A DNA stretch of 64,000 nucleotides from the NCBI RefSeq assembly GCF_901709675.1, contig NC_051107.1, positions 6,822,001 through 6,886,000 on the forward strand. The letters run 5' to 3'. The DNA comes from Syngnathus acus. Its lineage: Eukaryota > Chordata > Actinopteri > Syngnathiformes > Syngnathidae. The notes beneath the pieces were generated by a model, which was not told the origin of the DNA, did not search any database, and saw only the letters and a program-made list of their open reading frames with translations. Below, in pieces: positions 11,043 to 31,520 of the stretch. Each line of letters starts with the position of its first letter. The first letter of the stretch is position 1. The position numbers and the translations under genes are program-made.

Positions 11043-11444
11043 ATGGTTACCGCGGCGAGAGGGATGCTCGGAATGTGCGCCTACCTGTGCGTGTGTGGCG
11101 TCATGACCTCTCATGTGCCTGCGAGGATGAACAGAACCATTCAGAACCTACTGCAGCTATATGTGAGGATGCGCACGCGTGCACACTACTCGGGTTTGTT
11201 GGATTCACCGGATTGATTTTATTTTCCCGTGTATTTGTGTTTGCAGAAGATTCCGCCCAAAGAACGTTTTAACGGCCATCCCGTCTTCTCCAGAGAGCTC
11301 CTGAGCACTAAGATGGAGGTAAAAACATTTCAATTGCCTAGCTTAGCCTATTTCAGCTCAGTGTAGCAGGTGACTTGCGTGTCACTAAACGCATCCCGAA
11401 AAACCATATGTCTGCTTGTGGGCTCAAGTGGTGCTTGGTGTGGC

Positions 11445-11540
<96 letters not shown>

Positions 11541-12397
11541 ACCACACCAACGCCGCCGGCTATTGTTGCCGCCTCTGCAATTTCAATGCTTTTATTCGCT
11601 CATCGTTCTTGCTGATGTTCATTTGATATATTTCTTGATGCACGTTTGCTCCATACGGCGCCGCCGACTATTGTCGTTGGCAGTACGTATGTCGTCCATG
11701 TTTGTTTCGTCCTGGGAAAAAAGGCGCAGAAGAGAACTTTGGGAAAATGATCACGGGTCAATGGCGATATGAGGAAACGGGAGGCCATTGTTTCCAACGC
11801 TTGCCGCTGCGCCTTTCAGGCCAAGGAAATGCTGATGTCGGCGGTGCTGCAGACGTACGAGGAGCTGTTGGGCCACATGCTGAAGCAGCCGCCCGGCCCT
11901 CCGCCGTCCGACTCGGGAGACGACGCCCGAGTCGGGCTGAACTACCTGCTGAAGTGCGTGCGGGATCTGCGCAAGTACAGGTATCAGAAGCAGGACAAAG
12001 TTCTCAGCGGGCTGAGCGAGCTCCGACACCTCCAGGTACAAGTGCTTTTACAAACGCTACTACGTACGCTCTGTTTTCAAATAACTGCATGTTAAATAGT
12101 TGGTGAATTCATGACCGTTGCATTCAAAACGTGTGTGTGAGATTAGATTGTGCCATAGAATAGAAAAACAAAAGCACGCGTGACCTCAGATGACGCTCCT
12201 CCCCATGGCTGCAATGTAACTCTGCCCCCCCCCCCCAGATGGACAACTTGGTGGTCCAAAGCAAAGCATTGTGGGAGCTGCCCTGGCTGTACGAGGAGGC
12301 CAGGTCGTTGGCCGAGAGTGGCCGGGCGGGGACGCCCAATCGCCTGCGGCCTCGAAGGCAAGCCACGCCGCCACGCCGCCGCAGGCGAAAACCGTGA
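11043..12397 (+). CDS. ifng1: Interferon gamma
   Basis: IFN-gamma is the secreted type II interferon of T and NK cells, signalling through JAK-STAT1. Four phase-0 exons encode 188 residues: 11043-11162, 11247-11318, 11820-12035 and 12239-12397. The ATG has a strong context (ACCATGG). Residues about 8-23 are hydrophobic (signal peptide). Diagnostic segments are KIPPKERFNGHPVFSREL, LQTYEELLGHML, and MDNLVVQSKALWELPWLYEE with the IFN-gamma signature. The C-terminus RLRPRRQATPPRRRRRKP is the basic tail used for nuclear import and receptor interaction in the family. Intron 2 contains a long (GCGT)n array. The 3' region has several ATTTA motifs (12435-12506) and AATAAA at 12520-12525. Confidence 0.95.
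11444..11539. repeat. (GCGT)n tetranucleotide array in ifng1 intron 2
   Basis: About 95 bp of nearly perfect CGTG/GCGT units between ifng1 exons 2 and 3. Similar shorter arrays recur through the window. Open frames read through it are artefacts. Confidence 0.95.
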
Positions 12398-12434
12398 GCT
12401 CGTGGGATGCCTTTTCATTTCATCACATGAGACT

Positions 12435-12525
12435 ATTTATTCCCACGCACACACATTTTGATGATGCTATTTAAGCTTGATTTGTTCTTATTTATGAGCT
12501 ATTTATTTGATGAGCACCTAATAAA
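12435..12525 (+). promoter_or_regulatory. AU-rich 3' UTR and polyadenylation signal of ifng1
   Basis: ATTTA pentamers occur near 12435, 12468, 12490 and 12501, including TTATTTATGAGCTATTTATT. AATAAA is at 12520-12525. AU-rich elements of this kind destabilise cytokine mRNAs and are known in mammalian IFNG. Confidence 0.7.
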
Positions 12526-15400
12526 GATGCTACAATTCTATTGGCTGCTGACACGTTTTCATTGAGCAAGAGAGTAAGCGGCATTTGGACTTCTCAGAAG
12601 AAGAAGAAGAAGAAGAAGAAGAAGAAAACTTCCACGGAGAACAAGGAGGAATCAACACCTGAGTGGCAAAAAAAAGCCACCCACCGCGTCTCCAACGCTT
12701 CAGGTCATTGATGCACCATTAATAATCTTACGTCAAGCTAAACTTGGTCGAAGAGCTCGGAAACAAGCGCGTGCGTTTTGCGCGGCGGCGGCGGGGGCGG
12801 CTGCAGCAGCCACGACAAACAAACCCATGACAACACGGAAAGAGAAACTGAGACTGAATGACTGAACCTTTCTCCACTCTCGTCATCGTGTGCGTGTGCG
12901 TGCGTGCGTGCGTGTGTGTGAGAGAGCGAGCGAGCGAGCGTTTCGTTGTGAGTCAGCATCGGAAAAGGAAACAACTTGTTGCACATCTCAAAATGTGTCA
13001 GACGACGTGGAATATTGACTTGATTTGCATTCATAGTAGACATGTCGAAATGTCTACGCCCACTTTTGGTCCCCTCAGAAAAAGAAAGACATTTAATGGT
13101 GCCAGTCAGAAATGGAAATGTATTTCCGTGACAAGAAGATGGCGTTTGTGACCTGGAAAAGCTCACAATGCACACGCTTTTTTGTCCCCTTCTTCACGGG
13201 GAGTCCATATAAATAAGAGGGGGAATTCCACAAACAAACACGTCACAGGTGACAAGCCAACGTCGACGCCATTTCCGCAATGCTCCGCTTTACCAAACCA
13301 TCAAATTGACAGATTTCTCTTGAAGTCTGTTGTTTCGTATGTTGTGTTTGCAGATGCGTGCGCTTGTGTGCGTACCCATTTTCACGACCTTCTTTTTTTT
13401 TTTTTTTTAATTAACATTGGTTTTTTCTTTTTTTTCTTGGGAGCTTAAGATCAGGGGATGCTTTGGGAATAATTGTCAATTTGTTTTGTATACGTGAAGC
13501 CCTTTGAGACTGCTTGTGATTTAGGGCTGTATAACTAAACTTGACTTGACTTTTTGATGGCGCTCGTTGGAGTGTACGCCGTATCTAGTGTTGTCACGTT
13601 GTGTTTTGCTGCCATCTGGTGGACACGATTGAGCTCGATTGCTGCGTCTGTATAGGGTCCAGTTAATCGCCACACACTCGACCTTTCTTGATTACCAGTA
13701 TGTATTGCGTTTTTAAATTTCTTCCCGACTGAATATATTTCTCTACTCAGTTTGACACTGTTGTTTGGAATGCATTAAAGCAAAAAAACGAGAGAAAAAA
13801 CCACAGAAGAAGAACGGATCAGGAAACTGAAAAGAAGACCCGGAAGTGCCTGGTAATTAAACTTCAGGCGGCAAAAGTGCAAAGGACCGGAAGCGCTATC
13901 TTCAGAAGCTTCAACTCGACAATTTGAAGGTACACCCCGAAAACGTGTCTTTGTTAAGATCATTTTTGAAGCTCAAACCTTACAAAGTTCGACGACTGGT
14001 CGGTTTTGAAGAGGAAAATGTTAAGGTAGCAAGCGTAGGTTAACGCATGTTATCACCTCCTCATGTATAGTCAGTCTATTCTTGACCAAATAAGAAGGCT
14101 GACGCCACAAATGAAATGACAAGTGTGGCCTTAGGTTTACAGGTCAAGTCATGAGTGAGGCTCATCTGTCGGCTACGTCTTGCCAGCAGGGTGCTGCACT
14201 GGACGCTAAATGGGAGCACCCGATTAGCAGGGGTGACGTCATTTGGGGTGACCGCCAGCTCGTCTTTGACGGTAAGTGCCAAATACATCTTGTACATATG
14301 AATGATGTAAATGGACATTTCTTTATCACTACTTGTGTGCTGAAATGCTGTAAATCAACATTTACGTCATGTGAATTCCATTCCAATTATGGAAGTGCAC
14401 ATTTTCTTCAATGAATGGGCCAGAAGATCCTAATGTCAAACTATTTAGTAGCACAGTAATGAATGCGTGTTGCGCTCATAAGGTGACACTTGCTGGCAAA
14501 TGGCATGATTGATTGATTGATTGATTGATTTAATATCACTGACTGAACCGGAAGCATCTTATTTTCTTTGAGTCTCCCTTTCGGAAATGCCTCATCGTTC
14601 ATTTATTTTGAATCCTATTTGAGATAAATGATCACTCTCGCTCTTAAAGAATCTTACCTATTCTGCCCGGGTTGGTGACTGTTGATACTGGCAAGTAGCT
14701 CACGTTTGAAATGTTAAGTGAATGTGCACGTTCAATGTGCCTGAACAAGACGGTTGCACGCGTTCACGTCGACGCAAACTGAAGACCCTTGCCGAAAATA
14801 AAACCAGCTCTGGCCTCTCGCAAATTTGATACCAGCTTGTGCGAGTCGGTGCTTAATTGTTATTTTTAGGAGGAAGGACAAAAAGAAGTGCCACACCGCC
14901 CGTGTGAGTGCGTGCGTGCGCGTGTCAATGAGCCATGACAACAAAACCTGGCTGGTGACATTATTGGCTGTGAGTCATTGTCATGGCAACAAGAGGCTCC
15001 GTCAAATGCCACTCTGTCATGTGTTTGGCTACAATCCAGAGGATTCATTCATTATTTCACACGTGATTCATTGTAGTCAGTAAAGTTGTATTAATATTCA
15101 TATTCCACCACAATAAAAGATTACAAAGGCTCACTAGAAAAAAACAAACAAACAAACAAACCAATGTGTGCGTGCGTGTGTGTGTGTCTGTAGTGTACAG
15201 TGGATAGATACAGTACATTGTAAAACTGGCCACAGCATTCATTTCTCCGCACGACGTCAAACAGACGCGTCAAAAACCCCACAAACGCTACAGAAACACA
15301 GCACAGCTAACAGTAGTGTCTGTCCGTCCGTCCGTCCGTCTTAAGACAAGCTACCCACATCAGCTCGCAGGTTAGCTGCAGGCAAAAGGCTAACAAGAGG
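12526..15400. other. Gene-free interval right of ifng1
   Basis: No supported exon is seen. Contents are a (GAA)n run at about 12597-12626, a purine (GAGC)n stretch near 12920-12940, a poly-T run near 13393-13420, a retroelement tail at 13495-13551, a (GATT)n run near 14508-14530 and (GTCC)n near 15319-15340. It lies between ifng1 and dyrk2, where distal cytokine enhancers are plausible but not shown. Confidence 0.5.
13495..13551 (+). mobile_element. L2-type LINE/SINE 3' tail
   Basis: GAAGCCCTTTGAGACTGCTT followed by GTGATTTAGGGCTGTATAA and a short (TTGAC) repeat is the typical 3' tail of fish L2-related LINEs and their SINEs. No body of the element is recognised upstream. Confidence 0.6.
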
Positions 15401-15408
15401 TTAGCTAT

Positions 15409-16178
15409 TAGGGGTGTAACGATTCATCGATACACATCGATTAATCGATGTAATGCTCTACGATTTATTGGCATCGATGCTAAACGTGAACATCGATTTA
15501 TATCGCCGTGTTTGACCTCGGACATTAGACGCGACTTTATTTGGAAATCCGGTTCATTGTTGCTTGCTTCCTCTTTCCGGGAGCAGTACGCGGCGTGTTG
15601 TGTTGTGAGCAGAGCAGAGCAGGCACGTGAAAGGGGAGCCGACAACTACGCGGCTCCTGGGCTGGTGCTATGGCTAGTGTCCAAGAAGACGAGGAAATTC
15701 GCTCCCCTTTGGGCTTCAAGTCATTCGTTTGGAAGCACTTTGGATTCCAAAGAAAAGATGGCTCAACGGACAATTACAATTATTGTAAATAAATAGTTCA
15801 GTAATGCACTTTAAAGTTAATGGTATTACAAAAAAAGAAAGAATATTCATTTTTCTTTACTTATATGAGAAAAAATATAGGAATTTGATCAAGTTCAGTG
15901 TTAAAATAAGCACTTTGTATACTACAATACTCTTGTAATTTCCTAAATAAAGAGTTTGCAGTACCTTGTTGATTTTGCGTATGAATTGTTATAAATCAGG
16001 ATATTGTTCTATATTTTTTATTTAAAAAAAAAAAAAAAAAAATCGATCGTGGAGCACTATATCGTGATGTATCGTGAATGAATCACAGCAGGCTTTAAGA
16101 TATCGGCAAATATCGTATCGTGATTCTTTGTATCGATATGATATTGTATCGTGACAAAACCCGCGATTTACACCCCTA
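15409..16178 (+). mobile_element. Non-autonomous hAT transposon with BED-finger relic
   Basis: The 770-bp element begins TAGGGGTGTAA and ends TTACACCCCTA, a perfect 11-bp terminal inverted repeat. It is flanked by an exact 8-bp target duplication TTAGCTAT at 15401-15408 and 16179-16186, the hAT hallmark. Subterminal regions are rich in ATCGAT and TATCG repeats. Inside, 15670-15792 reads as a 40-residue frame with FKSFVWKHFGF and a final YNYCK, resembling the start of a BED zinc finger of hAT transposases before a stop. No catalytic domain remains, so the copy cannot move on its own. Sharp ends and an intact duplication suggest a fairly recent insertion. Confidence 0.88.
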
Positions 16179-16186
16179 TTAGCTAT

Positions 16187-17725
16187 ACGTGACGGCTGCG
16201 ACCTTTCACCAAACTCAACTTGCATCTGTCCTCTCTTTGAGCCACTAGCTCGCTGCCAAGGAATGCACTTTGGTAGAATCAACCCCAAAAAAAATGCCCT
16301 GGGTGTTTGTCATGTCGTCGTCGTCATCATCACAGCTGAGCTTAGTTTGAGGTAGCCACAACGATGACGCTAATGCTAGTAGCTAGTTCCAGTGCTTGTG
16401 CTACTAGCGCTCTGTCGGCAGTGGGTCGTGAATAGAAAACAAACGTCAGTGGCAGTGCAGAGGCAAGTATTTGGATGCCGGCGGCTGATTGGCTAGTGTT
16501 AGTTGATGCTTTCCACAACAAAAGCGCTCATGCTAACTGCTGGCTCAAACGCTTGTTGATACTTGCTTCTAGCGCAGCGCAGTGGTTAGCATTTAGACAC
16601 CCGCAAGTCAAGTTGGCATGACCCGGTCCAAAAAAAAAAACTTATGCTAGCAACCAGTATAAGCGCTCATTAAAACTGTAACTCGCGCTTTATCAGCGGT
16701 TCTCACATGATGAGTACAAAAACAAACGTCAGTGCAGGATATCAGCTAGATTTCTGTCGCTAGCGGTGGATTGGCTAGTGTTAGCTTAGCCCTGCCGTGT
16801 TTATCGTTGGCGACGAGTGACATCATCTGGCTGATTACATGTCTGCGCCTAGCCCCGCCTCTCACAACAGTAATAGAACGCATCGTGGCTCGGCGCCCGT
16901 CTTTGAAGGCACAAAATGTTTCGTCAACTCGGGCAGGGGGAAACAGGTAGCGTGTTCTTGCGTTGGCTCGACCGTGAGCCACGTCGCTAACGTCATCGTC
17001 AACACCGTCGTGCCCCTGCCACTTGCGTTTTCAAATAAACATGCGCGCACATTCAAGTATTTGCTGCACATCCTGGTAGAAAAATGTCTAATAAATATTC
17101 ATAAATAACATCACGCCTCTTTGTGAGGCGTTCACTTGATGCGAGAGATTTGGCGCCGGCACGCACACATCGGAGGATAGAAAATGGCTTAAAAGGGTTG
17201 ACGCCCTCACAGTGTAACGCGCTGTTAACAGGGACTCTTCACGGTCAATGGTCATCTTTTTTTGTCGTTCAATTGGCAGTATTAGCAAAATGAAAGCATT
17301 GCATGCTTTTGAAGTCTGTCCTGAATTGGCCTCTGATAGGAGTTAGCGTGGTGGTGTCTCATGATGCCAATTGCAGCCAAACAAGAAGCCTCTTTGAGCA
17401 TGGCGCGAACTGAAAACAAAGCACTCGAGTCAACTTACTGATGTAAGACTTCTCTGCTAGCTAAGCCCGCTCATGGCTCCGTGTGGCCGGCCGACGCGGA
17501 TTAGCGTGCCGCTTGGCACATTTTGTCCTCCGGAAGAAAACAAAGGGTTTTGGTGTCTTCGTTGTTGATAAATAATGGCCTTTCAGCACCCTTTGTGATG
17601 ATTGTCTGCGGCACTCCACCGGAGGAGCCTGAACGGTGGCACCGCTGGGGGGGCGCTGCCGTGTGTCCCGTGCCAACGCACCCCAGCCAGCCGGCCAGCC
17701 TCAAGCCGTTGGGGCGCGCTCACTT
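16187..17725. other. Gene-free interval and presumed dyrk2 3' UTR
   Basis: No exon is recognised. The right part downstream of the dyrk2 stop at 17726 on the - strand probably includes its 3' untranslated region, but no clear polyadenylation hexamer was found close by. Confidence 0.4.
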
Positions 17726-20700
17726 TCAGCTGAGCAGTTTGGGCAGCACTGTCCGCGGCGGTTGGAGGTTCCCGTTGGCGTCGGTGATGGGCGCCAGGTT
17801 AGTCCTGGTTTTGGCCGAGAGCTTGGAGATGGCGGTGACGTCGGCGGGGGCGCGTTTGGACGCCGCCGTCTTGTCGGCGGGTGGTTTGGGGAGTCGCCTC
17901 CTCAGCCAGGGGTGGCGCAGCGCCTGGCTGGGCGTCATCCTAACGGCAGGGTCCCACTCCAGACACTGTTTGAGGAAGTCCAGGAAGAGCGCGTCGTCAC
18001 AGCCCTTCAGCGCCACGCTCCAGTCCTTGCTGCGGGGCGGACCTCGCAGCTTCCCGCGCCGCGAGCGTCCGCCGTTGAGCGCCGCCGTGCCGTCGGGCAG
18101 CGCGCTGACGGCGCAGTAGCGCGGGTAGCCTTTGGACGACACAAAGTTCTTGGCCCGCTTGGAGGCGTCCAGGAGCCTTTGGCCCGGCATGCCCAGTAGC
18201 TCGATGATGCAGGCCAGCTGGTCGCCTTCGTCCTCGCCCGGAAGCAGCGGACATCCCGTCAGGAGCTCGGCCAGGATGCAGCCCAGGGACCACATGTCGA
18301 TGGGCATCCCGTACCTGGAACCTGCAACGACCCTTCCTTCCGTCAGCGGCCGGCCCGGCTTTTCCAGCCAGGGCTCCTTGGGTTAGCGGCGACGTCTTAC
18401 CTAGGATGACCTCCGGCGCCCGGTAGAACCTGGACTGGATGTAGGTGTAAACTCTCTGATGTTCATAACAGCTGGAGCCAAAATCGATGACCTGATGAGC
18501 ACAGAAGAAGCACTTGTTACCTCGAGGACATTGACTCGAATTGGGTACGGGTGCGACTCGTGTCACCTTGATTCCGCTGCGCCCCTGCTGCTTGAGCAAG
18601 ATGTTCTCGGGCTTGAGGTCGCAGTGGATGATGCGGTTCTTGTGCAGCGAGTCCAGACACTGCAGGATGGAGTGCGCAAACTTGCGCACCAGGGGCAGGC
18701 TGAAGCCCTGGAACTTGTTCTTCTTGATCAGCTCGTACAGGTTCATGCTGAGCAGCTCGAAGGTCATGCAGATGTGGTTGCGGAAGGTGAAGTTCTCCAG
18801 CATGTGGATGACGTTCATGCCGGAGTCCTTGTCCTGCTTCCTCAGGTGCTCCAGGATGCGGATCTCCTCGGCCGCCTGCCGGTGGAAGCGCTTCTCGTTG
18901 CGGACCATCTTCAGCGCCACGTGCGTCTGCGTCTTGTGGTCGAACGCCTTCACCACCTGCGGGCCGACTCGGGGTTAGTTGGGCGTAGCGTGGCCGGCCG
19001 TCAAGGCGGTCTTGGTTTTCTGCAAACGCGCCGCACCATCGGTCATTCGCTCGTCAAGTCGACGTCGAAAGAACTGATCTCATTTGTCAGGCCGAGCGGC
19101 GATGGGCCAGTACCGATACCGGGTATCGGCGCCGAAACGGGAAGTGAAAATACTGCGGCGGGATGAAGCTGCGACGCGCTCGTACCTGTCCGAAGCTCCC
19201 CTTGCCGATCACCTTGAGGACTTCGTAGCGATAGGCGATTTGGTCGTGCGGAATTTGGACGTAGGAGCCCTGCTCGTCATCGTAGCCGCAGTTGTTGGCG
19301 CCCCCCGGGACCCCCGGCCTCTTCTTAGCATTGGGACCCACAAAGTAAACTAGGCAGAAAAGACGACAAGCTTGAGCAGCGCCGGCGGACGGGTTGTGCG
19401 GCCGCCGCTGCTGTCGCCGCTCACCCTCGGTGTAGCTGAAGACCTCGTGATGTTCGAAGGACGACATCTTGGCCATGAACTGCTTCATGGCCTGCTCCGG
19501 CGTGGAGGCGGCCGGCTTGGCTTTGACGTCGGCCGGTCTGTGCGAGGCGGCGCCCGGGCGCCCGCGCTGGGCCGAGTCCGGGTCAGCGGCGGGGCGTTCC
19601 GGCCGGGAGGGGGCGAGCGGCGCCAGGCCGTTGAGCTGCGGCCCGCTCTGATGCGGACGCTTGACGCCGCCGTTGTCCAACACTTGCGTGATGTGCACGC
19701 CCTCCGACATGGCCCCTTTAGCGCCACCCTGAGGGCAAAGGCTTTGAATAGGACGGCGCTTACTGCACTTGGCGGTTGCCCCGCTGCAATTGAACAATTA
19801 GAACAAACGACATAATTGTTTACCAGAGAAAAATGGTGCTGTAACGCATCACAAAGCAAACAGTGAGCCAATAACGCTCTCAATCAATACTTTCTCTTCA
19901 CTGTAAATGTGGATACTTCATTCGAATTCTATTCATTTTTCGAAGGGTTGGCGCAGATGCATGGAATTTCCACTCTGTCAAGCGGGCGGGACAAAAACAC
20001 CGAGACGCCAGTGCTTCGCGTGACGCCCGTGTGCACGGAACAAACTAAACCTGTACGTGCAGTTGTCATGCGGGTGGGTCTTCATTTGGACGCAGGTGAG
20101 GAAAGCCGCCTCACACGTACACAAATGCACTGCCCGCGCGCGGCTGGCTCGTGGCCACGGTGACCGCACCGGCCGGCCTTAGATAACAACCGGCCGGCAA
20201 ACGTACCGTCAGTGGGTCGAGGTTGCGCAGCGGCGGCAGCAGCGTGACGGGAGACGTGGTCAGGGAGCCGCCGTGACCGGGAGAGAAGACCGGCTCGCCC
20301 GTTTTGCCTGCAACAAAAAAGCCCAAATCTCAATCTCCAACGGCGTGCGTTCGTCCTTTCACAGTTGACGTGGGAGTTTTGGGGTTCCCGCGGGGTGCGT
20401 GCTGAAGTGACTTTAAAGGCCACAGATGGCGTGGGACATTTGAATCGGAAGTCGCCGCCGTGTAATCCCGCTAATGAGGGCAGCGAGCCGCCCGCCAACA
20501 AGTTGCGCCACTCGCGCTGCTAGCAAATCGAGCGAGCACGCTTTTTGGAAACGAGCTCGCTTCCTTCCCCTGATCTCAAAACAAAGCATTGAGCTTACCG
20601 CAAAGACCGTCAGTCTGCTCTATGGACAACCGCGCTCCGAATCCAAGAGAATATTTCCTGTCTGTGGGCTGAACTTGCCGGCATTTGGACCAGTTGAAGT

Positions 20701-22048
20701 GCAACGTTATTAAAACGGTTGCGGATTCAGCAGCCTCCCCAAAAACCTGAAGCACGGGTCGCTCGTAATATCACTCGGCGCGAGAACGAGCGCGGCGCAT
20801 CGGCGAACCCGCCGCGCCGGAAATGCCAGAGAGGCGGCGAGCGCGATCGGCATGCTGCCTGACAGGACGGGTGGGAAAAGGCAGAAAGCCGGCCCCGAAA
20901 TGTCCACGACTCGCCCACAAATATAGCCATCGCCATCTTTCACCCATGTGACGGACCAAACATCTGAATTGTCCTCAATGTATGCTTTGGCACTCAATGG
21001 GGGGGGGGGAATGGTATTAGGCAATTCTTTGATTGGTCAAAAAGCTCAACAGATGAATGGAATATTACAATTGTCCTCCGTTTGTGGCCCCACGCGTGCA
21101 ACAATACGGCAGGCGGGCGAGCCAAGAGAAACCAAATTCAACCATTAGCCCGAGTCGACTGCTTTCGATCCTCCGTGAAGCTCAACGGAAAGTTCTACTT
21201 GTGTCACATGAGTTTCTGTCAGAGCGGAGACAAAGGCAAGCAATGTTTGCAAATGGACTGTTCGCAACTTCTATTACACAGTAACGACACAACAGCGGCA
21301 AAACATGACAATGATCGAGCAGCTCGCAGCAGTAGACTGACTGCAGCTTTATTCCTTGCGAAAAGTCACACCACGTTGCATTTCACCAAGTGCCAGTCGT
21401 GCTCATTCCAGGAGACGAGAGAGAGACTATTTTTACCACGTCGCATGCTTACTGGATGCTTTGCATTCTGAGCCTCGCTCGGTGGCTTCTTCTAGTCCTT
21501 CAACGGCTTATCTCGAGAACCATGGCATTTAGGATGATGATGATGACGACGACATAGCAGCAGCAGCAATTCACGTGAGGAGCGAACAGCTAGCTGGGGT
21601 GAGCGTGAGCTGCTGACCACCCCCCACCCGGAGAAAAAAAAAAAAAGATAAGCTCAACGTAAAGTACTCGTGATGTCACACAAGAGTCGCGTTTGTGTCG
21701 AGCAGCGCGTAAAAAAGCAGATCAAATATTCATTTGATCGAGTGTCTGTCGCTGGTGCTCTGTGCTAACGTTAGCGGATCATGCACACTTCGGGATCACA
21801 AGAGACTATTTTTATCACTTAGCATGCTAGCCGGACAGCTAGATTCTCATTTCTCTTGCAACTTGTTCGATTTTTTTTCTCCCCCCCCCCTCTCTCCTGG
21901 AGCGAAATCCCCTCCCTCGCCTCTCGCCCCCTGCACTGCACTCCACCGCACCGCACCGCCCAGCCGTGCTCGGGTGCACTCGTCCCGGCTGCTGTAGGTT
22001 ACGCTCACCCGTCGGAAGGACCGAGGCTCCGGGCTTCTTGGTTAACAT
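17726..22048 (-). CDS. dyrk2: Dual-specificity tyrosine-regulated kinase 2
   Basis: DYRK2 autophosphorylates on tyrosine and then phosphorylates Ser/Thr substrates in DNA-damage and proteolysis pathways. Seven exons, read on the - strand, join in frame: 22009-22048, 20207-20307, 19425-19728, 19186-19349, 18567-18956, 18401-18491 and 17726-18321. They give 561 residues (human long form about 601). The start MLTKKPG matches the human MLTRKPS. The DYRK homology box [11 protein letters not shown] precedes the kinase domain. Visible motifs are glycine loop IGKGSFGQV, catalytic Lys about 219 in [22 protein letters not shown] at 336-340 and the activation YTY at 348-350. The C-terminus TVLPKLLS matches the family. 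Intron 1 (20308-22008) is long and the second exon is specific to fish-like forms. Order next to ifng1 is conserved with human 12q15. Confidence 0.97.
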
Positions 22049-22266
22049 GGCGGCCGCTGCTCTGCTCTCCTCTCTTCGCTCGCGCCCATACACACGCACG
22101 CACGCACTCGCACAGCCTCCTCCTCCGCTCGCTTACCTCAAGTAGTCGTCCTGCAGTCAGTCCACTTGTCCTCCCTCTTACAACGTGCACGCACACAAAA
22201 AGGGATCATTACAAGCCTCATTCACAGGGGGGGGGGGGGGGACTTTAGTTTTATGCAAGTGTTCTC

Positions 22267-22333
<67 letters not shown>

Positions 22334-23548
22334 GGCTCATGTGTGCAGTGCCATACCGAGCTTCTGGCCTGCAGGGCAGATGCCCGGCGGACTGGCAATG
22401 ATGAGTACCTCCAAGAGACCGGCCCACACTTGAGAGAAAGCGGCTCGTGAATTCAGTCACAACATGGAACGCAAACGGAACCAATCAAGATCAGGGATAA
22501 AGGCTACGCTACACGCTCATTCGGGGCGGGGCGGCCGGCCGGCCCAAGTTAAAATGCCAGGGGTCAATCTTCATTATTATTCAGGTAATGTCCTGCTTAC
22601 TGTGAGCTGCTGCTGCTGCTGCTGCAAACCTTTCTCTGCTACCATTACAAGGGAGCAACCATTGTTTTATGCCAAGCAAAGCCGCCTTCAGCGAAAAGAT
22701 GGACCATCCATATGTCCTCCGTGACATTTTGCCTTTTTGTCCTGGTGGCGTGGCGTGGCGTGGCGTGGCGCATGGTGGATGTCGAGCAGCAGAAAACCAG
22801 TCGGCAATTTTTCACAAAAGAGGCAAGTTGAAGTTTACTGTCAAAATTGATATTGAAGATTTTTCATTACTTTTGAAATATTTGTAATTATGAAGTAACC
22901 TAATACAATGAGAAAATGAAACGTTCAAGTCTTTTTTCTTTTTCTTTTTTATGAAGAACTAGTTTCACAAGGTAAACAAAATGTTAAAGTGTAAAAAAAG
23001 TTCAAAGGGGAATGCGAGAAATATTCCGGGACTCTTGCCGGGTGAAAGTGTTGGCCTGCGGCCATTACCTGCCCGCCCTTGGTTCACAAACAACACAGAA
23101 GGGGGGGGTCTCTTGTACAGTAATGATGAGTAGAAACAGCAGTTAGGCAATATTTACACACAACTCCAAGCAAGTGCTGGGGAACTTGAAATGAATCCTC
23201 GCTGTCTCAGCAGAGAAAGATGATCATTGACAGCCGTTGGCTGTTTGGATGACCGCTGCTAAGGCGGGCTGCTTGCTCTGCTTTTGGAGGGAAGGAAATG
23301 AGAAGGCCAATCATCCAAAAAAAAAAAAAAAAAAAGCAAAGAAAAAGAAGTCAGGGTGCGTCCAAGATCACGCAAAGGCAAAAAAAGTTGGCTGTTCCCT
23401 TTGAGCCTGAAATTGCTCTTTTTTTTTTTTCCCCACGCTCTTTGTTTGTTTGCCTCATGGACTCAGCGGGGCTTCCTTTTTTGTCTGGCTTCCTGACCAA
23501 GCTTTTCGTGACTGGGGATGATGCGGTGGCATGGCGCAAGCTCGGCCG
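22049..23548. other. dyrk2 5' flank and ptpro 3' flank
   Basis: No exon is recognised. The left part should hold the dyrk2 promoter and 5' UTR; (GT)n occupies 22268-22332. Poly-A/T runs lie near 23318 and 23420. The right part lies downstream of the ptpro stop and should contain its 3' UTR. Confidence 0.5.
22268..22332. repeat. (GT)n microsatellite
   Basis: About 65 bp of pure GT repeat, preceded by a G run, about 220 bp upstream of the dyrk2 start codon. Confidence 0.95.

Positions 23549-31520
<7,972 letters not shown>

Noticed and set aside
11348-11626. Frames rich in Ala-Cys-Val-Arg or Thr-His-Ala-Arg in ifng1 intron 2
   Set aside because: They are translations of the (GCGT)n microsatellite.
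17523-18119. Plus-strand 198-codon frame over dyrk2
   Set aside because: It is the antisense shadow of the large last dyrk2 exon.
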